Of a DNA stretch of 64,000 bases, positions 1 to 7,798 are shown piece after piece. Below the pieces are notes generated by a model that saw only the letters and a list, made by a program, of their open reading frames with translations, did not search any database and was not told where the DNA came from. Made by a program: the position numbers and the translations under genes. The stretch is from Solwaraspora sp. WMMD406 (GTDB lineage: Bacteria; Actinomycetota; Actinomycetes; Mycobacteriales; Micromonosporaceae). Each line of letters opens with the position of its first letter. Position 1 is the stretch's first letter. Location of the stretch: assembly GCF_029626025.1 (NCBI RefSeq), contig NZ_JARUBF010000001.1, positions 4,340,001 through 4,404,000 on the forward strand. The letters run 5' to 3'.

Positions 1-48
1 CCCGCCGTTCTGGCCGAGCGGATCGCCGCAGTCGACAACCCGTACTGA
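1..48 (+). CDS. C-terminal end of a protein cut by the window edge
   Basis: Frame 1 is open from the first base and ends in TGA at 46-48, giving a 15-residue tail ending DNPY. A strong hairpin starts 12 bp after the stop, as expected for the 3' end of a gene. Too little is visible to name the product. Confidence 0.5.
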   Translation, partial: PAVLAERIAAVDNPY

Positions 49-59
49 TCGAGCGAATC

Positions 60-98
60 CCGCCGTGCCCGGCCTGTCGTGCAGGCCGGGCACGGCGG
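60..98 (+). terminator. Perfect 17-bp hairpin terminator
   Basis: Arms 60-76 and 82-98 are exactly complementary with a 5-nt loop. There is no U-tract, which is common for terminators in high-GC actinobacteria. It follows the truncated upstream gene by 12 bp and separates it from the kinase at 150. Confidence 0.75.
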
Positions 99-149
99 CA
101 TCTGGCAAACTCCTTCGCGGCTCGATGATCGAAGACCGCGAGGGCGACA

Positions 150-968
150 ATGCAGCGAACCGATTGGGACCACCTGACGGCCCTGGTTCGCGCGGCGATC
201 GAGCACCGCACCGGCACCGTCCGCGCCGCGCGTACCGCTGAGGCTGGCAAGAACTCCGCCATCGCCATCCTGCTGAGCACCAGTGATGGGCCCATCTTCG
301 TCAAGGGCCTGCGCACCGAAGACCCCCGGGTCGCCAGCCAGGAGCGCGAAGCAGCGGTCAGCAGATACGTCAGCCCGCTCTCCCCCGAACTGCTGTGGCA
401 GACCGAGGTGGACGGCTGGAACCTGCTCGGCTTCCAGGCCGCTCCCGGTCGACACGCCGACTACGCACCCGGCTCCCCCGACCTGCCGAAGGTCGTCGAC
501 ACGATGCAGCGCCTGGCGCTGCTCTGGTGTCCCGACCTCCCCCAGCTCAAACGGGCCGAGCGGCGATGGGCGGCGTACGTCAAGCCGGCCGATCTGCCCC
601 TGCTACGCGGCGACACCCTGCTGCACACCGACTACAGCCCGGACAACGTGCTCATCCACGGAAACGCGGCCCGCCTGATCGACTGGGCATGGCCGACGCT
701 CGGCGCTGGGTTCATCGACCCGAGCTGTCTGATCGTGCGTCTGGTCTTCGCCGGGCACACCCCGGAGCAGGCCGAAGCGTGCGTAAGCCCAGCTTCGGCC
801 TGGACCAGCGCCCCGACCAGGGCCGTCGATGTCTTCGCGTCCGCCCTCGCCCGGATGTGGACGCAGATCGCCGCCGCCGACCCGAACCCCTGGAAGAACG
901 GCATGGCCGAGGCCGCCCGGGCGTGGGAAGCGCACCGGCGAGCCACGCCGGCCGCCGCGTCAAGTTGA
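150..968 (+). CDS. Aminoglycoside phosphotransferase (APH)-fold kinase, substrate unknown
   Basis: A 272-residue cytoplasmic protein of the APH/choline-kinase fold. The small lobe has a candidate ATP lysine in IFVKG (about residue 52). The catalytic loop reads HTDYSPDN (159-166), with Asp161 as likely base and Asn166 as metal ligand. The Mg-binding Asp is in LIDWAW (about 178). Length suits small APH-like proteins, which phosphorylate drugs or other small hydroxylated molecules; the substrate cannot be read from sequence. It appears monocistronic behind a terminator. Resistance is not implied: this fold is very common in actinomycetes. Confidence 0.82.
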   Translation: MQRTDWDHLTALVRAAIEHRTGTVRAARTAEAGKNSAIAILLSTSDGPIFVKGLRTEDPRVASQEREAAVSRYVSPLSPELLWQTEVDGWNLLGFQAAPGRHADYAPGSPDLPKVVDTMQRLALLWCPDLPQLKRAERRWAAYVKPADLPLLRGDTLLHTDYSPDNVLIHGNAARLIDWAWPTLGAGFIDPSCLIVRLVFAGHTPEQAEACVSPASAWTSAPTRAVDVFASALARMWTQIAAADPNPWKNGMAEAARAWEAHRRATPAAASS

Positions 969-1162
969 GGAGCTGCCGCGCGACGGCGTGTTAGCCAGTC
1001 AGCGCGGCGGATGTTGGCGAGAGGATTCCCATGGCGCTTTCGTGTCCCGGACGTTACGTCGGCAGGCCACCATACTCGTCGCCGGATGCGCATACCACAC
1101 AGGACATACAGCGGAAAGTAATGGCTCTTGACCACTGAGTGATCGACGGGTGATGATCTCGA

Positions 1163-1177
1163 AGTTGATCGTCAACT
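1163..1177. promoter_or_regulatory. Small perfect inverted repeat upstream of the secreted M15 peptidase
   Basis: AGTTGA and TCAACT flank a 3-nt centre, 18 bp before the ATG at 1195. The position suits an operator, but the arms are only 6 bp, so chance occurrence is possible. Confidence 0.25.
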
Positions 1178-1194
1178 GTCGATTGGAATGACCG

Positions 1195-1938
1195 ATGAGG
1201 ACTGCTCTCCACCGGGCCGGCCGGATGCTCGTCGCCTGCGCCGTCGTCGCCGCCACCGCCCTCGCGGGCGTCGTCGCCACCGGTAGTGCCGCCCACGCCG
1301 ACGGCTGCTACACCTGGGGGCGCACCCTGTCCCAGGGAATGTCCGGAAACGATGTCAAGCAGCTGCAGATCCGCGTCTCCGGCTACCCGGGCTACGGCGC
1401 GGTGCTCGCCCTCGACGGGGTCTACGGTCCCGCCACCCGGTCCGCGGTGATCCGCTTCCAGCAGGCCTACGGTCTGGCCGCCGACGGCGTCGCCGGCTCG
1501 CAGACCTTCAACAAGATCTACCAGCTCCAGGACAACGACTGCACGCCGGTCAACTTCAGCTACGCCGAGATGAACAAGTGCAACAGCAGCTGGTCCGGTG
1601 GCGCGGTGTCCGCCAGCACCGCCAAGTTCAACGCCCTCGTATCCATGTGGAAGCTCCAGGCCATGCGGCGCGCTCTCGGCAACGTACCGCTCTATGTCAG
1701 CAGCGGTTTCCGCAGCTACTCCTGCAACAGCGCGGTCGGCGGCGCCTCCAACAGCCGACACCTGTACGGCGACGGCGTCGACCTGGTCGGCTCGCCCTCG
1801 TTCTGCCGGCTCGCCCAGCAGGCTCGCAACCACGGCTTCAGCAACATCCTCGGCCCCGGCTACCCCGGCCACAACGACCACACCCACCTGGGTGCCACCC
1901 CGAGCCGGTCCTGGTCCGCGCCGAGCTGCGGCATCTGA
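1195..1938 (+). CDS. Secreted peptidoglycan-binding, M15-type zinc D-Ala-D-Ala carboxypeptidase
   Basis: A 247-residue exported protein. Residues 1-35 form a signal peptide with an Arg-containing N-region, a hydrophobic core and an Ala-His-Ala cleavage box. Residues about 45-110 are a peptidoglycan-binding domain type 1 (LQIRVSGY, DGVYGPATRSAVIRFQ). Residues about 125-247 are an M15-family domain with putative zinc ligands His189 and Asp196 (SRHLYGDGVD) and a DHTH motif (228-231). Cysteines in the mature part suggest extracellular disulfides. Architecture matches the Streptomyces albus G carboxypeptidase type, which trims cell-wall stem peptides. Monocistronic, with a terminator at both ends. 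Confidence 0.9.
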   Translation: MRTALHRAGRMLVACAVVAATALAGVVATGSAAHADGCYTWGRTLSQGMSGNDVKQLQIRVSGYPGYGAVLALDGVYGPATRSAVIRFQQAYGLAADGVAGSQTFNKIYQLQDNDCTPVNFSYAEMNKCNSSWSGGAVSASTAKFNALVSMWKLQAMRRALGNVPLYVSSGFRSYSCNSAVGGASNSRHLYGDGVDLVGSPSFCRLAQQARNHGFSNILGPGYPGHNDHTHLGATPSRSWSAPSCGI

Positions 1939-1947
1939 GCGTCGTTA

Positions 1948-1983
1948 CCCGGTGCCCGGCGGTTGCGACCGCCGGGCACCGGG
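1948..1983 (+). terminator. Perfect 16-bp hairpin terminator
   Basis: Arms 1948-1963 and 1968-1983 are fully complementary around a 4-nt loop, starting 10 bp after the M15 peptidase stop. Confidence 0.75.
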
Positions 1984-2171
1984 GACATCGTTTCGCAGCA
2001 CCGCGTAGCGAAAACGGTTGCAGCGCCCCGTACGATTCCGAACATGAGTTGCTTCGCCGCTTGGCGTACCCGCCGCTGAAGGTCGGCCCGCCGCCGATTG
2101 TGGCCGCTGGCTGACCCGTCTGATGCCTATTTTGTCGGCTTTCAGCACTTCAGCTTGAGAGGCACACTCAC

Positions 2172-2654
2172 ATGCGTATCCGCTCGTTCCTTCAGCATGA
2201 CCTCGCCCGGCTCACCGAACTGACCATCGATACGTTCGGGCCGTTCTACGAGGGCTCCTTCCGGCCCCTCGTAGGTGAGGTGGTTTTCGCCAACCAGCAC
2301 GGCAGGTGGCGCGACGACTACGTCAAGCAGGTTGCCGGGCTCCACGACCCCGCCCAGCACAGGTTCATCGCGGTCGCGGAGATCGAGGGTGCCATAGCCG
2401 GCTACGTGGCCTGGGCCGTAGATCCAGCGCGGAGAAACGCCAGCGTCACGATCATCGCCGTGTCTGCGGAGCACCGCCGGCACGGCGTGGGTGCCGCGCT
2501 GTGCGAGCACGCGTTCGGCGCGATGCGGGAACTCGGTGCCCAGGTCGTCGAGATCGGCACAGGCGGGGACGAGTTCCACGCGCCCGCCCGAGCCCTCTAC
2601 GAAGCACTGGGCTGCACCCCACTGCCAGTCGCCGTCTACTACCGGGAACTCTGA
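2172..2654 (+). CDS. GNAT-family N-acetyltransferase
   Basis: 160 residues matching a single GNAT domain. Strand beta4 (ASVTIIAVSAEHRRHGVG) contains the acetyl-CoA pyrophosphate loop R-R-H-G-V-G, followed by the helix ALCEHAFGAMREL and the C-terminal ALYEALGC motif typical of amino-group acetyltransferases. The acceptor is not predictable. The ATG at 2172 starts directly with the MRIRSF strand that opens GNAT folds; no strong ribosome binding site is visible. It converges on the reductase at 3373-2693. Confidence 0.85.
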   Translation: MRIRSFLQHDLARLTELTIDTFGPFYEGSFRPLVGEVVFANQHGRWRDDYVKQVAGLHDPAQHRFIAVAEIEGAIAGYVAWAVDPARRNASVTIIAVSAEHRRHGVGAALCEHAFGAMRELGAQVVEIGTGGDEFHAPARALYEALGCTPLPVAVYYREL

Positions 2655-2692
2655 TCGATCCGGGGCGGGTCGCGGTGACGCATCCGCCCCGG

Positions 2693-3373
2693 TCACAGCC
2701 CACCTGCTGCCGTACCGCCGATTTCGGCCTCGATCAGGTCGGCGGCCCGGTCGGCGCAGCGGCCCGCAGCTGCGGCAGCATTCAGGCCGATTTGGCGGCG
2801 CACCCGGTAGCGCAGGTGGAGCACCCGGTTGCCCGGGATCGTCACGTCAGGATCCGCCAGGAGGTGCTGCGTGTCGACCGACCCGAAGAAGCGTTTGCCG
2901 GAGCCGAACACGACGGGTACGACGTCCATGCGTACCTCGTCGACCAGACCGGCGGCGAGCACCTGGCCGCCGACGTCGCCGGCGGCGACCTCGACGAGGC
3001 GGTCGCCGGCGAGCTCCTGCGCCCTGGCCACGGCCGCCTCGACGCCGTCGACGAAGTGAAACGGCGCCTCCGGGTCCCAGCCATCGGGCGCCGCCCGGTG
3101 CGTCACTACGACCATGTGGTCGACCCCGGCCGGCGGGGTGCCGCCCCAGCCGTCCGTCATGTCGAAAACGTGGCGGCCGACGATCGTCACCCCGATCTGA
3201 TCCCAGTACGGCCGGACGTAGTCGTAGGAGGTCCGCGACACCGTCAGCTCGCCGCTGTCGTCCAACGGGACATCGCCGTTGGTCAGCCAGTCGAACAGCG
3301 GTCCGGGCTGGTCCTTCACATCGGCGATGAAGCCGTCCACCGACACCGAGCCGTACATGACCACTATGCCCAC
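2693..3373 (-). CDS. Dihydrofolate reductase/RibD C-terminal family protein
   Basis: 226 residues of the DHFR-like RibD C-terminal family (NADPH-dependent reductase fold). The N-terminus MGIVVMYGSVSVDGFIA is the typical first strand and loop. TIVGRHVFD is the nucleotide-binding region. VEVAAGDVGGQVLAAGLVDEV corresponds to the GG-x-lining segment, followed by VVPVVFGSGKRFF. Many members are stand-alone proteins of unknown substrate, so folate or riboflavin roles are not implied. It lies downstream of the AraC-type gene on the same strand, and the frameshifted form of that gene would overlap its 5' half. Confidence 0.85.
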   Translation of the reverse strand: MGIVVMYGSVSVDGFIADVKDQPGPLFDWLTNGDVPLDDSGELTVSRTSYDYVRPYWDQIGVTIVGRHVFDMTDGWGGTPPAGVDHMVVVTHRAAPDGWDPEAPFHFVDGVEAAVARAQELAGDRLVEVAAGDVGGQVLAAGLVDEVRMDVVPVVFGSGKRFFGSVDTQHLLADPDVTIPGNRVLHLRYRVRRQIGLNAAAAAGRCADRAADLIEAEIGGTAAGGL

Positions 3374-3439
3374 GAGGCTCCCCCTCTACGTCTGGAGGCA
3401 TCAACGTAGCGCGCCGTGAGCTGGCGTTCTTGTAGAAAA

Positions 3440-4229
3440 TCAAACCGCCGGCAGCGGCCAACTGTTCAGCACATGGTCGGGATGTTTCGCGTAGGAACCG
3501 CCGCCGGACCTCGACGTAACGGGTCGGCGTGAGGCCGGTGAACGCCCGGAACTCGTGGCCGAAGTGCGCCTGGTCGAAGTAGCCAGCGCCGCTGGCGAGC
3601 TCGGCCCAGTCGACCGGTCCGGCGGGGTCGATCGCGAACACGGAGGCGGCGAAACGGGAGATGCGGGCCAGCCGTTTCGGCGTGACGCCGACGAGCTCCT
3701 TGAACCGTTGTGCCAGATGGGTGCTGCTGACACCGGCCGCCGTGGTCAGGTCACCGATCGCCACCGCCCCGCGGGTCGCCGTGATGACACCGCTGATGTG
3801 ACGGACCAGTCCCAGGCCGACGGTCGCGCGCAGCCGTCGCGTCAGCTCCTCCTCGAGCACCGTCAGCATCTCCTGCGGTGTGTCCGCTGAGGCTAGCCGG
3901 TCGCACAGCTCGGCCGCCGGCATCGGCACCAACGGCGCCAACCCCCACGGCTTGACGTGCACGCCGACCGACCGGGTCCGGACCGGGTAGCCGAAGTCGT
4001 ACGCGCGGGTGGGCATGGTGACCACGCAGCCGTCGCCGTACTCGGCCGTCTCGATATCGGTGCCGGCACGGATGCGCAACGGTGCCCCGAGGTTGACGAT
4101 GAGCAACGCTGCCGGCGTGGGCGGCAGCGTCAACCGAGCGTACGGCGGCGTACCCTCCAGGTAGTAGAGGTCGTCGATCAGCCCGTCCAGCGGCGGTCGC
4201 GGCACTCTGGACACGTACTCCATGACCAC
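3440..4229 (-). CDS. AraC-family transcriptional regulator with a 3'-end frameshift
   Basis: An N-terminal ligand-binding half (about residues 1-150) is followed by a two-HTH AraC domain (VSSTHLAQRFKELVG, then AGYFDQAHFGHEF and FTGLTPTRYVEV). After FLRE the frame given runs on for about 200 low-complexity residues into the reductase gene (to 2847). One frame over, the sequence reads HPDHVLNSWPLPAV and stops at 3440, a far more natural end. Dropping one A from the AAA run at about 3484-3486 restores it. Both DNA-binding helices precede the shift, so function may survive. The start may be the ATG at 4229 or at 4223. It is divergent from the iminopeptidase at 4286 and could regulate it. Confidence 0.8.
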
Positions 4230-4285
4230 AGCATCGCCGACGTGGTGGCCGTCGCCCCCGCCGGCACCCGAGAAGGAGTACGCGA

Positions 4286-5269
4286 ATGACCGAGCCGTAC
4301 GACACCGGGATGCTCGACGTCGGCGACGGCCACCAGGTCTACTGGGAGGTCTGCGGCAACCCCGACGGCGTACCCGTCGTGGTGCTGCACGGCGGGCCCG
4401 GCAGCGGATGCACGCCCCGGCACCGCGACGCGCTCGACCCCGACCGGTTCCGCCTCGTCCTGTTCGACCAGCGCAACTGCGGCCGCAGCACCCCGTCGGC
4501 CGCCGACCCGGCCACCGACCTGAGCGCCAACACCACCGCCCACCTCGTCGCCGACATCGAACGGCTCCGCGCCCACCTCGGCATCGACCGCTGGATCGTG
4601 TACGGCGGCTCCTGGGGTGCGACGCTCGCCCTCGCGTACGCGACCCACCACCCCGACCGGGTACGCGGCATGATCCTCGTCGCGGTCACCATGACCCGCC
4701 GGTCCGAGGTCGACTGGCTGTACCGGGGCTCCGGCCGGTTCTTCCCCGAAGCGTGGCAGCGGTTCATCGCCCACGCCGGCCTGCCCGGCTACCGGCTGCC
4801 GACCGACACCGCGCCCCCGATCGAACCGGTGCTGCTGCGCTACGGCCAACTGCTCGCCGACCCCGACCCGGCGGTACGGCAGCGCGCCGCCGACGAGTGG
4901 TGCGCCTGGGAGGACGCGCTGATCTCCGAGGAGCACAACGGCAACCCGGGCGCGTACTCAGCCGGTGAGCTGCGCCAGCGGCTCACGATGACCCGGATCT
5001 GCGCGCACTACTTCGGCAACGGCGCGTTCCTCGCCGACGGCGAGATCCTGCGTAACGTGCCGAAGCTGGCCGGCATCCCGGGGGTGCTGGTGCACGGACG
5101 TACCGACGTCAGCGGGCCGGCGATCACCCCGTGGGAGATCGCCCACGCCTGGCCCGACGCGCGACTGCACGTCATCGGCGACGCCGGACACACCGGCACC
5201 GCCACGACCCGCCGCGTCCTGGCCGACGCCGCCGACACCATGGCCCGGCACACCGGGGCGGTGGCGTGA
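4286..5269 (+). CDS. pip: Prolyl (proline) iminopeptidase, alpha/beta hydrolase
   Basis: 327 residues; a cytoplasmic S33 peptidase removing N-terminal proline. HGGPGSG forms the oxyanion-hole region, with DQRNCGRSTP after it. The nucleophile elbow is GGSWG. The acid is in VHGRTDVSGP and the catalytic His in GDAGH. These are the diagnostic Pip motifs. GAGAAGGAG lies 7 nt before the ATG at 4286. The last codon overlaps (GTGA) the start of the decayed kinase gene that follows, so the two were once translationally coupled. An AraC-type regulator is divergent. Confidence 0.92.
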   Translation: MTEPYDTGMLDVGDGHQVYWEVCGNPDGVPVVVLHGGPGSGCTPRHRDALDPDRFRLVLFDQRNCGRSTPSAADPATDLSANTTAHLVADIERLRAHLGIDRWIVYGGSWGATLALAYATHHPDRVRGMILVAVTMTRRSEVDWLYRGSGRFFPEAWQRFIAHAGLPGYRLPTDTAPPIEPVLLRYGQLLADPDPAVRQRAADEWCAWEDALISEEHNGNPGAYSAGELRQRLTMTRICAHYFGNGAFLADGEILRNVPKLAGIPGVLVHGRTDVSGPAITPWEIAHAWPDARLHVIGDAGHTGTATTRRVLADAADTMARHTGAVA

Positions 5270-5724
5270 GCGACGTCCCGCAGCTCGGTCCCCCGCCGCA
5301 ACGCGTCACCGTCGACGCGGACCAGGTGCGTCGGCTCGTCGCCGACCAGTCCCGCACCTGGCGCACCACCCGATCACGCCGGTGGCCAACGGCGGCTGGG
5401 ACAACTGGACCTTCCACCTCGGCCCCGACCTGCTGGTACGGCTGCCCAGCGCCGCCGAGTACGCCCTGGCGGTCGACAAGGAACACCGGTGGCTCCCGGT
5501 TCTCGCCGCCCGGCTGCCGCTGCCCGTCCCCACCCCGGTGGCGAAAGGCAAGCCGACCGCGACGTGGGCACGCGGACGCGGCTGGGCACTCTGGAAAACG
5601 CTCGCCACCTGCGCCTACACCTACGGTGCCCGGAACGCGCGCGGAGTTCGCGAGCGCGCGCCGCGTCCTCGCCGAGATCGTCTCCGAGTACGCCGCCGAG
5701 AATTTCCCGTACCGTCCGGCTTGA
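5266..5724 (+). pseudogene. Decayed APH-type phosphotransferase with frameshifts and a central deletion
   Basis: GTG at 5266 overlaps the pip stop and opens MSDVPQLGPPPQRVTV-type sequence in frame 1. At about 5350 the frame shifts: one missing base in CAGTCCC would restore PHLAHHPITPVANGGWDN, read from 5382. The N-lobe (FHLGPDLLVRLPSAAEYA, LPVPTP) then jumps at about 5565 to GRGWALWKTL, which belongs near the C-terminus of APH proteins. The catalytic loop and metal-binding Asp are gone. A second shift at about 5630 leads to AEFASARRVLAEIVSEYAA and the stop at 5724. No functional kinase can result. Confidence 0.75.
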
Positions 5725-5752
5725 GTCTCCACCGGCTGGAAGGTGCACGCTG
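5722..5752 (+). promoter_or_regulatory. MerR-type promoter/operator with 19-bp spacer
   Basis: TTGAGT (5722-5727) and CACGCT (5747-5752) are separated by 19 bp, the over-long spacer characteristic of MerR-family promoters. The spacer holds an imperfect dyad centred on CTCCACCGGCTGGAAG. The ATG of the MerR gene at 5758 lies about 6 nt after the -10, so the transcript is probably leaderless and autoregulated. Confidence 0.5.
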
Positions 5753-5757
5753 AAGCC

Positions 5758-6666
5758 ATGAACGACCGCACCGAGCTGATCACCATCGGTCAGCTCGCCC
5801 GCCGTACCGGCCTGTCGGTACGCACCATCCGGTTCTGGTCCGACCAGGACGTGATCACCCCGGCCGGTCGGAGCGCCGCCGGCTACCGGCTCTACGACGT
5901 GGCGGCGGTGGCCCGGCTGGACCTGGTGCACACCCTGCGACAGCTGGGTCTGGATCTGGACACCGTACGGCAGGTGCTGCGCCGGCAGACCAGCGTCGCC
6001 GACGTCGCCAAGGTGCACGCGGCGGCGCTGGACACGGAGATCCGGGCGCTGCAGGTACGGCGGGCGGTGCTGCGGTCGATCGCCGAACGGGACAGTACGA
6101 CAGAGGAGCTGAGACTCATGCACAAACTCGCCAACCTGACCGCGCAGCAGCGGCAGCGGCTGATCGACGACTTCGTCACCCAGACCTTCGACGGAGTCGA
6201 TCCGCAGGCACCCGGCGCGCGGATCGCCACGATGATGCGGCAACTGCCGGCCGAGTTGCCGACCGACCCCAGCCGCGAGCAGATCGACGCCTGGGTGGAG
6301 CTGGCCGAACTGGTCAGCGACGAACAGTTCCAGCAGCGGGTCCGCGAAATGGCGGTTACCGGCGCGCGGCAGCCGGCGGAGCAGCCGTTCGACCCGGCCC
6401 GGGTCGCCGAGGAAGCCGGCGCGGCGCTGCGGGCCGGCATCGCACCGGAATCCGCCGACGCCCGGCAGATCCTCGACCGGATCGTCGACGCCGACCTGCC
6501 CGGACCGGAGCGGCTGCGCCTCGCCGCGCAGACCGAGACGTTCACCGACCGGCGGGTGGAACGCTACTGGCAGCTGCTGGGCGTCCTCAACGGCTGGCCG
6601 GCCGCCCCACCGCAGGTGCCGGCGATGGAATGGTTCATCGCCGCGCTGCGCGCCCACGCCGACTGA
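5758..6666 (+). CDS. MerR-family transcriptional regulator
   Basis: 302 residues from the ATG at 5758; an upstream in-frame ATG at 5743 falls inside the promoter-like element and is less likely. Residues about 6-75 are the MerR winged-helix DNA-binding domain (ITIGQLARRTGLSVRTIRFWSDQDVITPAGRSAAGYRLYD) written here only for its family-defining order: GQLA helix-turn-helix, RTIRFW recognition region, GYRLYD wing. A dimerisation helix follows (DTEIRALQVRRAVLRSI). The long C-terminal helical domain (about 120-302) is a candidate effector domain of unrecognised type. A hairpin terminator follows. Confidence 0.85.
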   Translation: MNDRTELITIGQLARRTGLSVRTIRFWSDQDVITPAGRSAAGYRLYDVAAVARLDLVHTLRQLGLDLDTVRQVLRRQTSVADVAKVHAAALDTEIRALQVRRAVLRSIAERDSTTEELRLMHKLANLTAQQRQRLIDDFVTQTFDGVDPQAPGARIATMMRQLPAELPTDPSREQIDAWVELAELVSDEQFQQRVREMAVTGARQPAEQPFDPARVAEEAGAALRAGIAPESADARQILDRIVDADLPGPERLRLAAQTETFTDRRVERYWQLLGVLNGWPAAPPQVPAMEWFIAALRAHAD

Positions 6667-6679
6667 CGACGAATCGGCC

Positions 6680-6711
6680 GGGTCGCCACGGCGGCAACGT
6701 CGTGGTGACCC
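6680..6711 (+). terminator. Hairpin terminator after the MerR gene
   Basis: Arms 6680-6690 and 6701-6711 pair over 11 bp with a single G-U wobble and a 10-nt loop, 14 bp after the stop. Confidence 0.5.
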
Positions 6712-6772
6712 CGGCACCCCGCTCGACATCGATCTGGTCACCTGGCTTGACGGGCTCACCTGGCGGCGGCCG

Positions 6773-7435
6773 TCACGTCGCAGATCTCGGCCAGGCGGCA
6801 AAGCGGTGACGAACCTCGTTGATTTGCGCTGCCGTCAGCCCGTAGACCTCGCGGAAGACGGAATCGTCCATCCGGTCCAGCCGCTGCATGGCGTCGGTGA
6901 AGTCCTCGTCGGTCAACCCGGAGTCGGCCTGCCGGGCCAGACCGATCAGCCGGTCGCGGGAGTAACGGGTGAGCGCGGCAGCAGTGTCGATGTAGTCACG
7001 AGGGGCGGCCCGGGTGGCCAACGCCGCCACCTTGGTGCCGAGTACGTCGTCGAGGTGCAGCACCGGCCCGATCCGCATCATCACCGGCTGGCGGTGCCGG
7101 TCGAACCGCACCAGCTGCAGCCGTACCACCTGGTGTTCGTTGCTGACCTCGCACTCGACCAGGTCGTGCTCGAAGCCGTCGAACACGCCGCCGACATCGT
7201 CCGCGTCACCGACGGTTTGGACGTGCAGGCCAGTCTGGCTCAGGGCTGACATCACCAGGTCGGCGGCAGCCGCGACCCCACCGGCCTGGTCCGTGAACAG
7301 GTCAACGTCCTCGGTCGGCCGGTCCACCACCCCGTGCGCGATCAGGGCGTGCCCGCCGGCCAACGCGAAACCGTGCCGCCGGGCGACCGCGAGCGCCAGC
7401 CGCGCCACCTCGGCCTGGAACTCCTCCGGCGTCAC
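6773..7435 (-). CDS. AbiEii/AbiGii-type nucleotidyltransferase (putative toxin)
   Basis: 220 residues from GTG 7435; the longer open frame to 7609 is low-complexity read-through. FALAGGHALIAHGVVDRPTEDVDLF carries the nucleotidyltransferase signature: a GG-hA helix followed by Thr-x-Asp-Val-Asp metal ligands (TEDVDLF). LHLDDVLGTKVAALATRAAPRDYIDTAA is the second conserved AbiEii block (lock K and R-D-Y-D). In AbiE systems such enzymes modify tRNA or other targets and block growth. Its GTG overlaps the stop of the upstream 120-residue gene (GTGA), so the two are coupled like antitoxin-toxin pairs. Third gene of the 9298-6773 operon. Confidence 0.8.
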   Translation of the reverse strand: MTPEEFQAEVARLALAVARRHGFALAGGHALIAHGVVDRPTEDVDLFTDQAGGVAAAADLVMSALSQTGLHVQTVGDADDVGGVFDGFEHDLVECEVSNEHQVVRLQLVRFDRHRQPVMMRIGPVLHLDDVLGTKVAALATRAAPRDYIDTAAALTRYSRDRLIGLARQADSGLTDEDFTDAMQRLDRMDDSVFREVYGLTAAQINEVRHRFAAWPRSAT

Positions 7436-7794
7436 GCGGCGGCGGGCTGGTGGGCTATGCGCAGCTGCGGGTGCCGGTCTTCCCACGCCTGTCGGACGCC
7501 ACGCGGGACCCACAGGTCGGGCCAGAGTCGGACCAGGGTCGGGCCGTGCAGCCAGGTCGTCAGCTCGACCGCGGCGACGGCTTCGACCAGCACGGTCTCG
7601 TACATCCACCGCAACAGCGCGGGATTGTTCAGGTCGACCCGGCGGTCTGGCTGCCAGTGCAGCCGGTGCGGCAGCTCGACGACCCCGCTGACCGGTCCGC
7701 GCAGCTCGGCGAGATCAGCGGCGACGACCGCGCGGCGGCCTGGCCTGGCCATGTACCGTGCCTGGCTGCGCCCGTCGGTCTCGCTGCGTCCCAC
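7432..7794 (-). CDS. Small protein coupled to the AbiEii-type gene, possible antitoxin/partner
   Basis: 120 residues from GTG 7794, five bp after the ATPase stop at 7799. An internal ATG at 7752 (MARPGRRAVV) would give 106 residues and may be the real start; neither site has a strong ribosome binding site. The sequence is compact and soluble (ELPHRLHWQP, MYETVLVEAV, LVRLWPDLWVPRGVRQAWE), without membrane segments. I do not recognise a named domain. Its position directly before, and overlapping, the nucleotidyltransferase is where AbiEi-like antitoxins sit, but it lacks the AbiEi winged-helix length. An antitoxin role is inference from context. Confidence 0.7.
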   Translation of the reverse strand: MGRSETDGRSQARYMARPGRRAVVAADLAELRGPVSGVVELPHRLHWQPDRRVDLNNPALLRWMYETVLVEAVAAVELTTWLHGPTLVRLWPDLWVPRGVRQAWEDRHPQLRIAHQPAAA

Positions 7795-7798
7795 ACTT

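Noticed and set aside
1000-1194. Riboswitch (ydaO type) upstream of the cell-wall hydrolase
   Set aside because: None of the conserved blocks is visible; only a small 6-bp dyad is present.
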